Assembly: GCA_019188255.1 (NCBI GenBank)
Contig: JAETXT010000004.1
Coordinates: forward strand, 1,426,001 to 1,490,000
Source: Verticillium longisporum
Taxonomy: Eukaryota; Ascomycota; Sordariomycetes; Glomerellales; Plectosphaerellaceae
Direction of reading: 5' to 3'
Length of the DNA: 64,000 nucleotides
Shown piece by piece: positions 24,419 to 34,174 of the stretch. Under the pieces are notes generated by a model. That model saw nothing but the letters and a program-made list of their open reading frames with translations, made no database searches and had not been told where the DNA came from. The translations under genes and the position numbers were made by a program. The first letter of the stretch is position 1; each line of letters starts with the position of its first letter.

Positions 24419-26770
24419 ATGAGCGGGCGTACTCGGAACGGGACGCGCATCCAGCTACCGGCCCAGGCCGAACGGAGACCTCTCCTCGGGCGTCATCGGA
24501 CAACAGACACGGATCTGCTCTACAGTTGCACCGCCAACAGCCTGCACAGCCACCTGCCCGTCTACACGAACATCCATCGCATACGCAGGGATATCATATC
24601 CATCGTCGAGGACTATCTCAGCCTCGAGCAGCTGCGTGATGTCAGGATCAACATCGCCGTTGTCCGGCCTCTGGTGGACAAGCTGTACGAACTCGACGAC
24701 ATTTCCATCGTCTACTGTTTGCTGGTCAACCGGGCCCAGTTCTTGTATGAGCAGTCTCACCTGAACAACCGCCACAATGTCAATTTCAGCCGGGCGACGC
24801 TCGCCGAGCTCGTGGCGACGAGGATTTTGAGGCGTTTTAGTGAGGACAATGAGGGCGCCGACGGCTTGCTCTTGCTGTCCAACATTCTGGTGGCCGGGTT
24901 TGAGCCCTTTCAGAACGCCCCGGAGGAGGTCCGCCAAGAGGCCCAGGCAGCTTCCGACACTACCTACAACCGGACACTGCCTTCCTTGGAGATTGCTATC
25001 CTCACCGAAAGCAAGTACTTCCTGAGCTCGACGCCTTGTCAAAAAGTGTAGGTGATGATCTGGGGCTATGGACTGCGGTCCGGCTGGCCCTATCTAGGCA
25101 ATGCCGATGCTGATTCTTTGCAGTGTGGATGCTATCTATGAAGGGAGGATCATGTACACGCCATCAAGCTACATCGACATCATCCCTGACCACTACAAAC
25201 ACAAGCCGATCTCGCTTTACAACCCTCGTGAGGGCCCCATGCTGAACCAGTATCGCCTCATGGTGCCGAGGACCAGGAACATCCTTGACGTACTCTCCTT
25301 CTTGATCCTCCTCTCGTTATATCTCCTCGTCATGGCAGAACGCAGCCCGGAACACTTTGGGTATCTGGAGGCCTGCTTCGCTATTTATGCGTTTGGTTGG
25401 TCTCTCGATCAATTCGCGACTATTCTCGAGCATGGATGGTGTGTTTCTTCTTACTTTATTCTTTTGAAGAGACATGACTCTAACGATATGGCAGGCACGT
25501 GTACACGCAGAATCTGTGGTCTTTTCTAGACGTTACGTTTATCGGTATCTACGCCGTGTACGCCGTTCTACGCATTGATGGTGCATGGGTGGATGACCTT
25601 GTGCCCAAGCAGCAAGCCCTCGACGTCCTCGCCATGGCGGCGCCGGTGCTTGTACCGCGACTGGCTTTCAACCTGCTCTCGGACAACATTGTCGTCTTGT
25701 CGCTTCGCTCCATGATGGCTGACTTCTTCCTGCTGACATTGCTGTCCGCTTGGTGCTTTGGTGGCTTCTTGCTGTCGCTGCTCTGGCTTGGGGAGGGCAA
25801 GCATCCTCCTGTGTGAGTTTTCACTTTGACAGTGTCGTTCCCTCTGCTTGAGTTTGTCCTGACTTTAAGCAGCGATATCAGCAAGTGGATGCTCTGGATC
25901 TGGTTTGGTCTCGACGGTTCGGGCATAGAAAAGTCGGTGCACTTTCATTGGCTGCTCGGACCTGTCTTGATGGCCGCTTTAGCCTTCCTCGGCACCACGC
26001 CCTGCCTGACCATTCTGGTGTCCATGCTTTCAAACACGTTCAGCAAGATTGTGGCCAACGCTACAGCGGAGATTCAGTTCCGTCGCGCAGTGCTGACACT
26101 GGAAGGCGTCAAGAGCGACGCCGTCTTCTCATACCAGCCGCCGTTCAACATCTTGGCTGTCTTCCTATTGCTGCCTCTCAAATTCATCGTCAGCCCTCGC
26201 TGGTTCCACAAGATCCACGTGGCTAGCGTGCGAACCGTCAACTTGCCGCTTCTGCTCATCATTGCCATTGCGGAGCGGCGCGTCTTGTGGCCGGCAGAGA
26301 CGTCGAAGAAGGAAGCGGCAAACCAGCTGATCCCAAGGCTTAAACAGTGGTTCTGGGTTAACTGGCGCATCACGGCGCACCGTGACATTCGCGCCGTGTT
26401 TGACCTGCCGCCACCCGAGTCTGTCGAGGACGACATTGCCGTGGATGACGAGCTGACGCACCACCTCATCCGTCGCCAGTTTACGCGGCAGCAGACAAGC
26501 GACTCTATTCCCCAGAAAGGTCTCAATAGGCGGGACTCAATGTTCCCAGGTGTGACGCCGAGGTTGCGCGGGTCGTTCACGGGGAGCGAGGACATGCACG
26601 ACGTCAACAGCCGGCTCGAGTCGGTTGAGGCTGCAACGGCGAGGATCGAGAGCATGCTGGCGCAACTGTGCGGAAACCAAAGCGACAATTCCGAGTCCAA
26701 TCTAGGCATGGGCGAGGCCAGCACTTTGCAAGACGTGGACTCGGGGGAAGGCGTCGAGGATACTGATTAG
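24419..26770 (+). CDS. YVC1: YVC1-like vacuolar TRP-type cation channel
   Basis: Fungal TRP-related channel resembling yeast Yvc1, which releases vacuolar calcium. Four exons: 24419-25047, 25124-25438, 25495-25812 and 25873-26770; introns of 76, 56 and 60 nt all interrupt a codon after its second base. Product 719 residues. The N-terminal cytosolic part includes VYTNIHRIRRDIISIVEDYL and ends in CQKVVDAIYEGR at the first junction. Several hydrophobic helices follow (ILDVLSFLILLSLYLLVM, LWSFLDVTFIGIYAVYAVL, FLLTLLSAWCFGGFLLSLL). The stretch WIWFGLDGSGIEKS matches the pore-loop position. A last helix (GPVLMAALAFLG) leads into a long cytosolic tail with a short coiled coil (SRLESVEAATARIESML). 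Ion selectivity is inferred from the family. Confidence 0.86.
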
Positions 26771-27124
26771 GTGGGCTTCTGCTGTGATGCTGTGTTGGCC
26801 AGTGAATCTTTGAGTTTTCAGTAAAAGGAAGCAACGACGCATGGGCGCATTGGCGCTTGCCAGATTGGCATCTGGGCAATACACGGACGGCAGGAGCTGT
26901 TTTGTCTTCACCCTGGCGGGAATCCAACTTGTTCTTTACACAACGCATCTAAGATCAAGCTCGAACAGTCCACCAAAAAAATCAAGAACCATATTCTCCT
27001 GGACAGACTAACAAGAGAACACTCCCATCAAATCGAGCTTTACCTACGAACAGAGTTGACCAAGCTGGCTGCTACGACTGACGACCCGACTATTGACACC
27101 CCGCCTAATATATCTGAATATCCC
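26771..27124. other. Short intergenic region
   Basis: 354 bases between the channel gene and the small Cys-rich gene; no other feature seen. Confidence 0.5.
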
Positions 27125-27421
27125 ATGTGCGAAGTCAGCCTCCATCAGAACACGCACTGCAAGTGCCGCTGGGGCGAGATCGCCATCCCTTGTGCGCCGG
27201 GCATGGGCTTCAGCACGTGTGGACAGATCGGCAGCGGCTTGGCGCGCCGGACACCGACCTGGCAGTCGAGCGCGTATCAACTGTGTCCGGAACACGGCTG
27301 GCAAGGCTTATATGATCGGAACCAGGTGCGCATGATCGTAAGTGTGCGGAGGGGGATCAAGCTGGGGTCGGGCCCGAACCGGCAGGACACAGGGTGGGAG
27401 TTGCCTTGTGCCGTGATGTAG
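27125..27421 (+). CDS. Small Cys-rich protein with CaaX-like C-terminus
   Basis: 98 residues from the Met at 27125. The frame also offers a Met 23 codons upstream at 27056. Visible features are a cysteine-rich pattern (MCEVSLHQNTHCKCRWGEI, then PCAPGMGFSTCGQ), CPEHGWQGLYDRNQVRMI, and the last four residues Cys-Ala-Val-Met. That fits a CaaX prenylation box, with Met favouring farnesylation. I associate this layout with small uncharacterised fungal proteins, but from memory only. A GTAAGT donor-like site at 27338 and an acceptor at 27445 would permit a 109-nt intron and a different 30-residue ending without CaaX. I prefer the unspliced form. No signal peptide is seen. Function unknown. Confidence 0.5.
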   Translation: MCEVSLHQNTHCKCRWGEIAIPCAPGMGFSTCGQIGSGLARRTPTWQSSAYQLCPEHGWQGLYDRNQVRMIVSVRRGIKLGSGPNRQDTGWELPCAVM

Positions 27422-27908
27422 GCGCAGGCGATGACTTTTATCTCAGAACGCCAAAAGCCGCATGGTTCCTGATGCCCGGCTGGAGGCCCGTTCTGTCCAC
27501 CCTACAGAATGGCCTGAAATGGCGTCGGCGCTCGAGTGACTATCTAGCTGATAGTACGCTGTGGCATGCTTGGAGAGATTGAGGGCGACCATGGATAAAT
27601 AGATGATATGAATGGAAGGTTTTTGATCCTCTATCCCTTAGAGTCTCAGTAGCAAATTGTCCTGCTTCACATGGTAGAGGTTGACAAGTTGCTGTATCAT
27701 GCAAGCCGTTGCTGGCCGTTCACGACAGCTCAACACCAAAAGGTCCCACATCTCCTCACCTGAAAATCTCAAGCTCATGACTTGACCTCTCACGATTTCA
27801 ATAACATCGAATCAGCACCTCATACACGCGAAACTTCCTCATTTGAGTCGTTCACAAGCCCAAATATCGCGCAAAAGCGCAGTGGTAGGATAAGCAAACG
27901 GCCAAAAA
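27422..27908. other. Intergenic region upstream of MTQ2
   Basis: 487 bases. It would contain the alternative second exon (27447-27539) of the small Cys-rich gene if that model were spliced. Otherwise nothing recognised. Confidence 0.45.
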
Positions 27909-28699
27909 ATGCTTCCCACACCAGATACTTCCCATGTTCCCTACAGCCGTGTGTACGAGCCCTCGGAAGATTCGTACCTCTTTCTCGACACTCTTTCCAA
28001 CGCCACCGAGACGTCATTCCTCCAGCGTCGCTTCGCCGGGTCACCGCCTCACGTGCTCGAAGTCGGCCAGGCTCAGGCGTCGTCATCGGCTTCGTAGCCG
28101 CCCAAGCACAGCACATCTTCGGAACCCACGCCATCCTCACATCGGCCATCGACCTCAACGCCTTTGCGTGCCGCGCCACCAACGCGACGGTCCTGCGCGC
28201 CGTCGCCGACAACCGCGCCACCGCCGCCCCTGCCTGGCTCGGCGCCTCCATGGGCGACTTGACCGCGCCCTTGCGCGACGCGTCGGTCGACGTCCTCCTC
28301 TTCAACCCGCCCTATGTCCCGTCCGAGGCGCTGCCTGTGCCGCCGCCGCCGCCCGTCGGAAAGGCGGGCGAGGAGAGTGAGGTGCTGACCTCTGTGACGG
28401 ATCGCACGCCGACGTACGATGAGGATTCGTACCTACTCGCCCTGTCGTATGCTGGCGGCACGGACGGCATGCAGACGACCGACAGGCTCATCGATGCGCT
28501 GCCGAGGGTGCTCTCGTCGAGGGGCTGCGCTTACGTGCTTCTGTGTGCGCAGAATAGGCCCGAGGAGGTCAAGGCGAGGATACGGGGGCTTGGTGACGAA
28601 TGGAGAGTCGACAAGGTCGGCGATAGCGGAAAGCAGGCGGGGTGGGAGAAGCTGCAGATCATCAGGGCATGGAGGCAAGCACACGCGACGGCGGCGTGA
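27909..28699 (+). CDS. MTQ2: eRF1 glutamine methyltransferase Mtq2/N6AMT1 type (frameshifted)
   Basis: S-adenosylmethionine-dependent methyltransferase of the HemK/N6AMT1 family, which methylates the GGQ glutamine of release factor eRF1 with Trm112. The N-terminus (SRVYEPSEDSYLFLDTL, PHVLEVG) reads in one frame. From 28070 the protein continues in another (GSGVVIGFVAA, ILTSAIDLN). Only two bases (28068-28069) separate the conserved Glu-Val-Gly and Gly-Ser-Gly codons of SAM motif I, where three are needed, so one base is missing. With one base restored the product would be about 263 residues. The catalytic NPPY motif (FNPPYVPSE) and DGMQTTDRLI are intact. Sequencing error is more likely than a pseudogene. 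Confidence 0.85.
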
Positions 28700-29237
28700 G
28701 GAGCCACCTCTTGTAGCAATATCTGGAAAATGATCATAGTCATTACCGCCATATGGGCTACCCCAGCACTAATCTCTAGACACGGTTCTCAACCTTGAGC
28801 AAAATTGGCCTTGTCACTCTATAACATGCAAACCGTTCATTGGAGTCTCGTCAAGTCCAGGCAGGGAGAGCGGATCATGAGGCATAATATGTGTCCATGT
28901 CAAAGAGAATCGCCTCACATGCTGTTGATATCCAGAAAGTGGTCGCCGCAGCGGCGGCAGATGTAATATTGAGTCTCGTCGTTGTGGTTCTCTCCCAAAC
29001 GCCAAAACAAGCAGCCCAGTAGCGTCCCTCAGCAGTTGTGCCTTTTTCTCCTGCGTGGCCTGCGCCGAGAGTTTGACGGCAAGGCCCCTCCATCGAAGCT
29101 TGCGCGCCGTGACCACGTTCCGTCTTACGAAGCCGCCGACGCTATTCGCGGGTGGCACATCCCAGGCCGACGTCAGGTCCGCCCTCACCGCCTCAGTGAA
29201 GCCATGCCACGAGCGCCCACGGCTGCCAGCGCAGCCA
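28700..29237. other. Convergent region between MTQ2 and SMD1, coding status unclear
   Basis: 538 bases. On the minus strand two overlapping frames look mildly protein-like: one continuous with SMD1's 3' part (FVRRNVVTARKLRWRGLAV), and a short frame ending near 28918 that reads ENHNDETQYYICRRCGDHF before its stop. Neither forms a complete gene model that I can support. Confidence 0.35.
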
Positions 29238-29819
29238 TCACGATCCAAATACCCGAGTCGCGACAGCGGCGGCCCCCTCCGTCGCCAGCCCTTCTCCATC
29301 GCCACACCCGCGACCCCTCCCACGTCCCGTGCCGGAGCCCCCACCCCGGGGCCCGCCACCCGGACCGCCGCGGCCGCTCCTGACGGTCACCATCCTCGCC
29401 ATGTTCTTAGGCTTGGTCGCGTCGGCGACGAGCAGCGTGTCGAGCGGCAGCGAGTCGGGCAGGATAAAGTATCGAATCGTCGAGCCGCGAATGTTCATTG
29501 TATCGAGCGCAATGGGGTCCTGGCCCTTGGTCGTCATCTTGACTATGCGCAGAGCTGTGTTCATCTGCGGCGAGACGGAGGAGATGGTGCCGTTAACGAT
29601 GGTGCCATTCTTGAGCTCGATCGTGACCGTCTCGTTGGCACACTTCATCAGGAACCTAGCAGAGACCACACCTGGTCAGCCTTTCATCTGCATCTTCTGC
29701 CAGCGGCGCCTCAGGCTTGATCGCAAGCTCTGGTTCAGGGCGAGGCGGGGGAGGGGAGGGGAAGAAGTGGTGGCTCCTGTGACCGAAAGCTGGGGATGGA
29801 CATACCTGACGAGCTTCAT
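29238..29819 (-). CDS. SMD1: Small nuclear ribonucleoprotein Sm D1
   Basis: Sm-core protein of spliceosomal snRNPs. Minus-strand exons 29819-29806 (14 nt, coding Met-Lys-Leu-Val and two bases of Arg) and 29655-29238 surround a 150-nt intron with a GTATGT donor. The Sm1 and Sm2 motifs are near invariant: [53 protein letters not shown]. After KPKN the usual lysine, glutamate and RGG-rich tail is altered: [16 protein letters not shown] and a few GR repeats, then a non-RGG ending ([20 protein letters not shown]). This may be a frameshifted or divergent tail. The predicted length is 143 residues. Strong on identity; the C-terminus is doubtful. Confidence 0.9.
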
Positions 29820-30328
29820 GGTGCCTTCAGGTCAGGATCAATTGCTTGGGTGTATGCGTTGCGGCTGTTTAATGGGTCGCGACGTCTCGAATATTGGACG
29901 TTGGTCGCGGCTGGCGGTGTTGCGAGGCAGGAATAGTGCACCGAAGCAGCAACTGCAGCGGCAGCCTCAACCCGTCAAGCCACTAACAATGGACGACCCA
30001 AAAAGCTAGGTGAGTGGGGCATATCGTAGATCACGTGATGTGAACCTCGCCATGAATACTGGGGTAAGGTACATTACCTGGAAGAGGATTGACATCACAT
30101 CGAAAGGGGAAAAGAACAAGATTTGGCTAGACTGACCAAATGCTTGTCAGAATCTCCTTAACCTTCCGTGTAGCGCATTCAGATCCGTTCCTAGGCGCGT
30201 TGCGATCATCTCCACAGACACAAGAACAGACCTCGCCTCACAAGCAGGGGATTCATACCGGGCGCATACAAGGCGCATAAATACATTTCAAACTTGCACT
30301 ATTACTCCTAGCCATGGTTTGTGGTTGC
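29820..30328. other. Region between SMD1 start and QNS1 end
   Basis: 509 bases with the SMD1 promoter and the QNS1 3' untranslated region. No other gene is supported. Confidence 0.5.
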
Positions 30329-33300
30329 TCAACCCTTCTTCCGGGCCTTTTCTACACGCGCGAGCTCCTTATCAATCCTCTTGAAGCTCCAGCTCTGCCA
30401 GAACGAGGGATCTAAAGTATGTTGTTAGTCAATGGAGAAGCCGCACGCAGATAGCCTCAAATTGAGGTGGTGATGGACTAACAGAGGAAGGGCCTCAGGT
30501 CTAGCATGTTCAATTAGTATGTATAACAGTCTCCGTAATGAGGCAACGTACCGAATCGGTTATCATCGGGCGAATAGTCATTGCTGGTCCTGGTCAGTGT
30601 TTTGCGCCACCATGAAGGCTAGGTATATTGTTCCTACCAGTGCACTAGAACAAGTTAGCTTGCGAGAAACAACCAAGAGGTGAACTGATAAAACTTACAG
30701 GCTGGTGTGAGGGTGGTAGCCTTGTGACGCGTGATTGCACTATTCTCAAGTTAGCAATTGTCCGCGGACCAGACCTGGTACCCTTCTGCGTAGCAGGGGC
30801 TTCAACTCAGTTGCGGAGGAAAACATACTAGTGCACGAAGAAGAATTTGACCTTCTGCGCAATTTCTGCGGGCTCAAGCATGGGATTCTCATCCTCGGGA
30901 CCCTTCTCTCGGTCCTTGCCCCAAACATGGACGAGGTGCTGCCACATGGAAAGCGGTCCCATCTTCCTCTCTTTACGGAGACGGCCTAGGTTCATTCTGT
31001 CAGCATTCACCAACCTGTCGGTGGTCTCATGAATGCCATACCAAAAACGGTCAATTCAGCGTATGACATTCCCATGTCCGCTTCGTCTGATTGGACGTAG
31101 TCTTCGGTCACGGGCTCTAGTTCAGCAGTGGGCGTCGCAGTCAGGAACTCTTCGAGGCACGGCATTTCAAATTGAACCTGGGCCCATGCAATGAAGCGTT
31201 TTAGGTCCGCCTTGTCGAGGATCCGATGGGGTTGATGTCCGCGGACGAGCAATCGTACTTGGTGAGGTAACCTCTCAGTGCTGTATCATCATCAGTCGTG
31301 CTTAAACAGTCGGACATCGATAAAGAGAGAATGATGTGTACCCTCGCCAACATTGGCACTTCCAAGGACGAGCAGGCCGCCTCCACCAGCCAGCTTGCGT
31401 GTTGTCGGAAGGATCTGGGCGAACTCGTAGGCAGTCTGGTACACCATCGTCAGTTGAGATACCCGTTAAGTTTTCAACCAGGTGTCTGCCATACCACCAT
31501 TCGTGTGCGTGCTTGAATGTTCTGCAGCATCAAATTTTCTGATTCAGTTCCACCTTCCACCTTAAATTTCGCGTCAAAGCCGAGCGAGGTCTTGACAAGA
31601 TCCTTCTGCGCTTGGTACACAGAGTCAATGTCCAGGTTGATGTGATAACTGCCCATGGCCTGGGAGAGATCCTTCGCTCGCTGGCGCGTCTCATGAGAAC
31701 TTTGCTTCGACATTCCCATGTAGATCGTGTGGAGAACACGGTTGCACAGTTCCTGGGGCGTCTTCGGTAGGGGAGCGTCACCAAACATGCGCTTGACTGT
31801 AGTGATGACTGTCTGGTTGTCATCTTTGATCGCAGAGATGACGAGCCGACACATCGAGAAGACAGACACAGCTGGTAGCAAGTTTTAGTGGGGTCCAGAG
31901 GGAGCTCAGCGTAGAGGATCACTTACTTGTGGCACATGAGTCCAGGCCGCCTGAAAGAGGAGCAAGACTAAGGAATGTCGTCAGACGCGGTGGGAGGGAA
32001 CTTATCGATTCGATAAACTTACTATCCTGCGGACTTGCTCCGGGCCAGGTAATCCCAAAGGTAACAACCGGCGCACTTGGAATTTGGTCAGCATTCACGG
32101 ATACGAGTTCAGCCGGAAGGTGTTCACGCACGAGAGCAACTTCTTCCTCAACCGAATGGAACCTCGCTTCCCGAGTCAGGGTCGGTCGGCGGTAGAGGTC
32201 CATATCATCCTCTTCTGGGCTCATCTCGAAAGAGGTCTGAATCCTATGATACTTCTGAGTGCTTCGCGCTGCCTGTAGCGCTCGAGACATGCTCGAACGA
32301 TAAGCTCGGACTTCCTCAAGATCAATGGTTGCAGTGACGACGTCCACATCGTTGAGTGAAAACTGAGGGCTTTGCGCGAGCACCTCTCCGTTACAGAAGA
32401 TCATGGCGCAGCCGTCAAAATACAATCTCTCGCCGTCGCCACCTATGAAACTCGTCAGCCTACCATTTTGGGTATTGTATCGCAGGCATGAGCTTTCACA
32501 GAACAGCTCGGAAGCGTGCCTGCATCTGGCCCAGTATCATAGGAGTTACATGTAGGCTAAGATGAATGAATACCTTGGACGTTCGAGTACACATATACAC
32601 CTCCGCACTTGCGAGTGGCTTCTCCAATGAGCTTAAGTCTCACATCGAGCTTCTGGAGGCTGAAATGGCTGGCCGAGCTGTTGGTGATAATTTCAACGCC
32701 ATCCAGGGTCATCGGAATATCTAAGGAAGACCGTCAACAAGCTGTACGCAAATTATATGTTGCGCTACTCACGTGGTGCCTGAGGGGACCACATCTCCTC
32801 ACAGGTCTCCGCGCCAAAGCAGCTGTCGGGTGTGCTGACGACGCAATCACCAAAGGGCACATGCGTGGCCCCCTGGAGCTTCTGCAAGCTCTTCGGCAGG
32901 TGAAACTCTTCCCACTCTGTCTGTCGAAGCCAGGGGTGAAGTAGCGCATCTCGCGGTAATCTAGCTTGTTAGCATGGAATCCGTCTGGTCACCGGCGATG
33001 CGGTAGGAGGGCAGACTGACTGCCGTCATTGGCCAAATCTGTTTCAAGTTAGTCGTTGTTCACGTCATTGCTGAAACATTCAAGGCAAGTTCATCGCATG
33101 GGAAGGTCGGTATCATGCCGTTGCCATACTTACGCATCTTAGGGCGGATGAAGAGGATCTTGCCATCGAGACACACCACCCTACAATTGTAGTTCACATT
33201 GCGGTGGGTAACGGGAAGGCCGATATCCAGGAGAATTCCGTGACAATCCTCATCTGATAGAATTCGAACCAACATCTCCATACAGTGAAGATAAAGATCC

Positions 33301-33615
33301 GGCTCCAGGAAGTGGTCATTGCAAGAGTAGCCTGATATCTCTAGCTCCTGCAGTCAAAGGTTAGGCGCCTGTACAGCAGCATGTAGACCTCGTACGCCGG
33401 CTGGGCGAGGGATGGAGTGCCACGCACCGGTCCGACGCGGAGTCTTGCTCCGGCAGCTTTCGCTTGACGGATTGAGTCGATAATCCTCTCAGTGTTACCC
33501 TGTCATGAGCAAGTAAGCTTGGCGGGCCTCAAACCACATTTCCAGAGAGCTATACCTCAAAATCGAGCGCCCATTGTCTCAGCGAGCAAGCGGCGACGGT
33601 TACGAGACGGCCCAT
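30329..33615 (-). CDS. QNS1: Glutamine-dependent NAD+ synthetase (two frameshifts)
   Basis: Final step of NAD+ synthesis: deamido-NAD to NAD using glutamine nitrogen. I place 18 minus-strand exons: 33615-33556, 33499-33428, 33347-33134, 33038-33021, 32960-32773, 32720-32574, 32442-32132, 32075-32023, 31967-31927, 31871-31495, 31435-31342, 31280-31042, 30985-30829, 30739-30699, 30644-30638, 30589-30552, 30500-30483, 30411-30329. The nitrilase domain shows Glu in ELEISGYSC, Lys in IRPKM and Cys in the [10 protein letters not shown] region. The synthetase domain has the ATP loop [11 protein letters not shown], then [18 protein letters not shown] and TPTAELEP. One base is missing in the G4 run at 32933-32936 (after YFTP) and one near 31219 (after NPIGS). 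With both added the total is 2160 bases, 719 residues, the family length. Exons 15 and 16 are the least certain. Confidence 0.9.
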
Positions 33616-34174
33616 GGCGAAAGATCTTCGTGTCAAGCGACTCTTTGGAATGAGCTGGGCGATTGGCACTCGGGACGAGTGACTGAGGTCTGTGGCGCCG
33701 CAATCGGATCCCTGGCGGAGAAGGTGGTTTGATGGTACCAAAAGGCCTGTCAAATGAAGCTAGAGATTCAATTCAGAGACTGCAAGTAGCTATGCGGAAC
33801 TTTCAATAGCTTGAAATGAACCGGGCGAACCTTGAACCTCAAAACGTTGTTGATGACCGTCAAGGTGGATGAGTGAATCACTGCATTAGTCACCTTGACT
33901 TCTCCATCACGCCCCACAGTACCACCTCAGCTGGCTGGTGACACACATCCATCTCATCAACCTCGCTTCATTTGATCTCAGAGTCAATGCTACTGCCACA
34001 TAGGCGTCTCATCTTGAATCAAATGTAGTTCTGATAAGAAATCTTGATTTGCGACCCAATTGTTACTTTGGGGTCTATCTATCCACTATCTCTCCCGGAA
34101 AATACATACATGGATGTGGAGGCTTGATACAAGAAACCGCCACCGACACACAATGATCTGACCGTACTGCAGCT
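33616..34174. other. Region between QNS1 start and tyrosinase end
   Basis: 559 bases with the QNS1 promoter. A frame continuous with QNS1 exon 1 extends upstream to 33753, but the Met at 33615 begins the conserved [15 protein letters not shown]. Nothing else recognised. Confidence 0.5.

Noticed and set aside
27447..27539. Alternative second exon for the small Cys-rich gene
   Set aside because: It is in frame after a GTAAGT..CAG intron, but it removes the CaaX-like end and adds a peptide without features. Kept only as an alternative.
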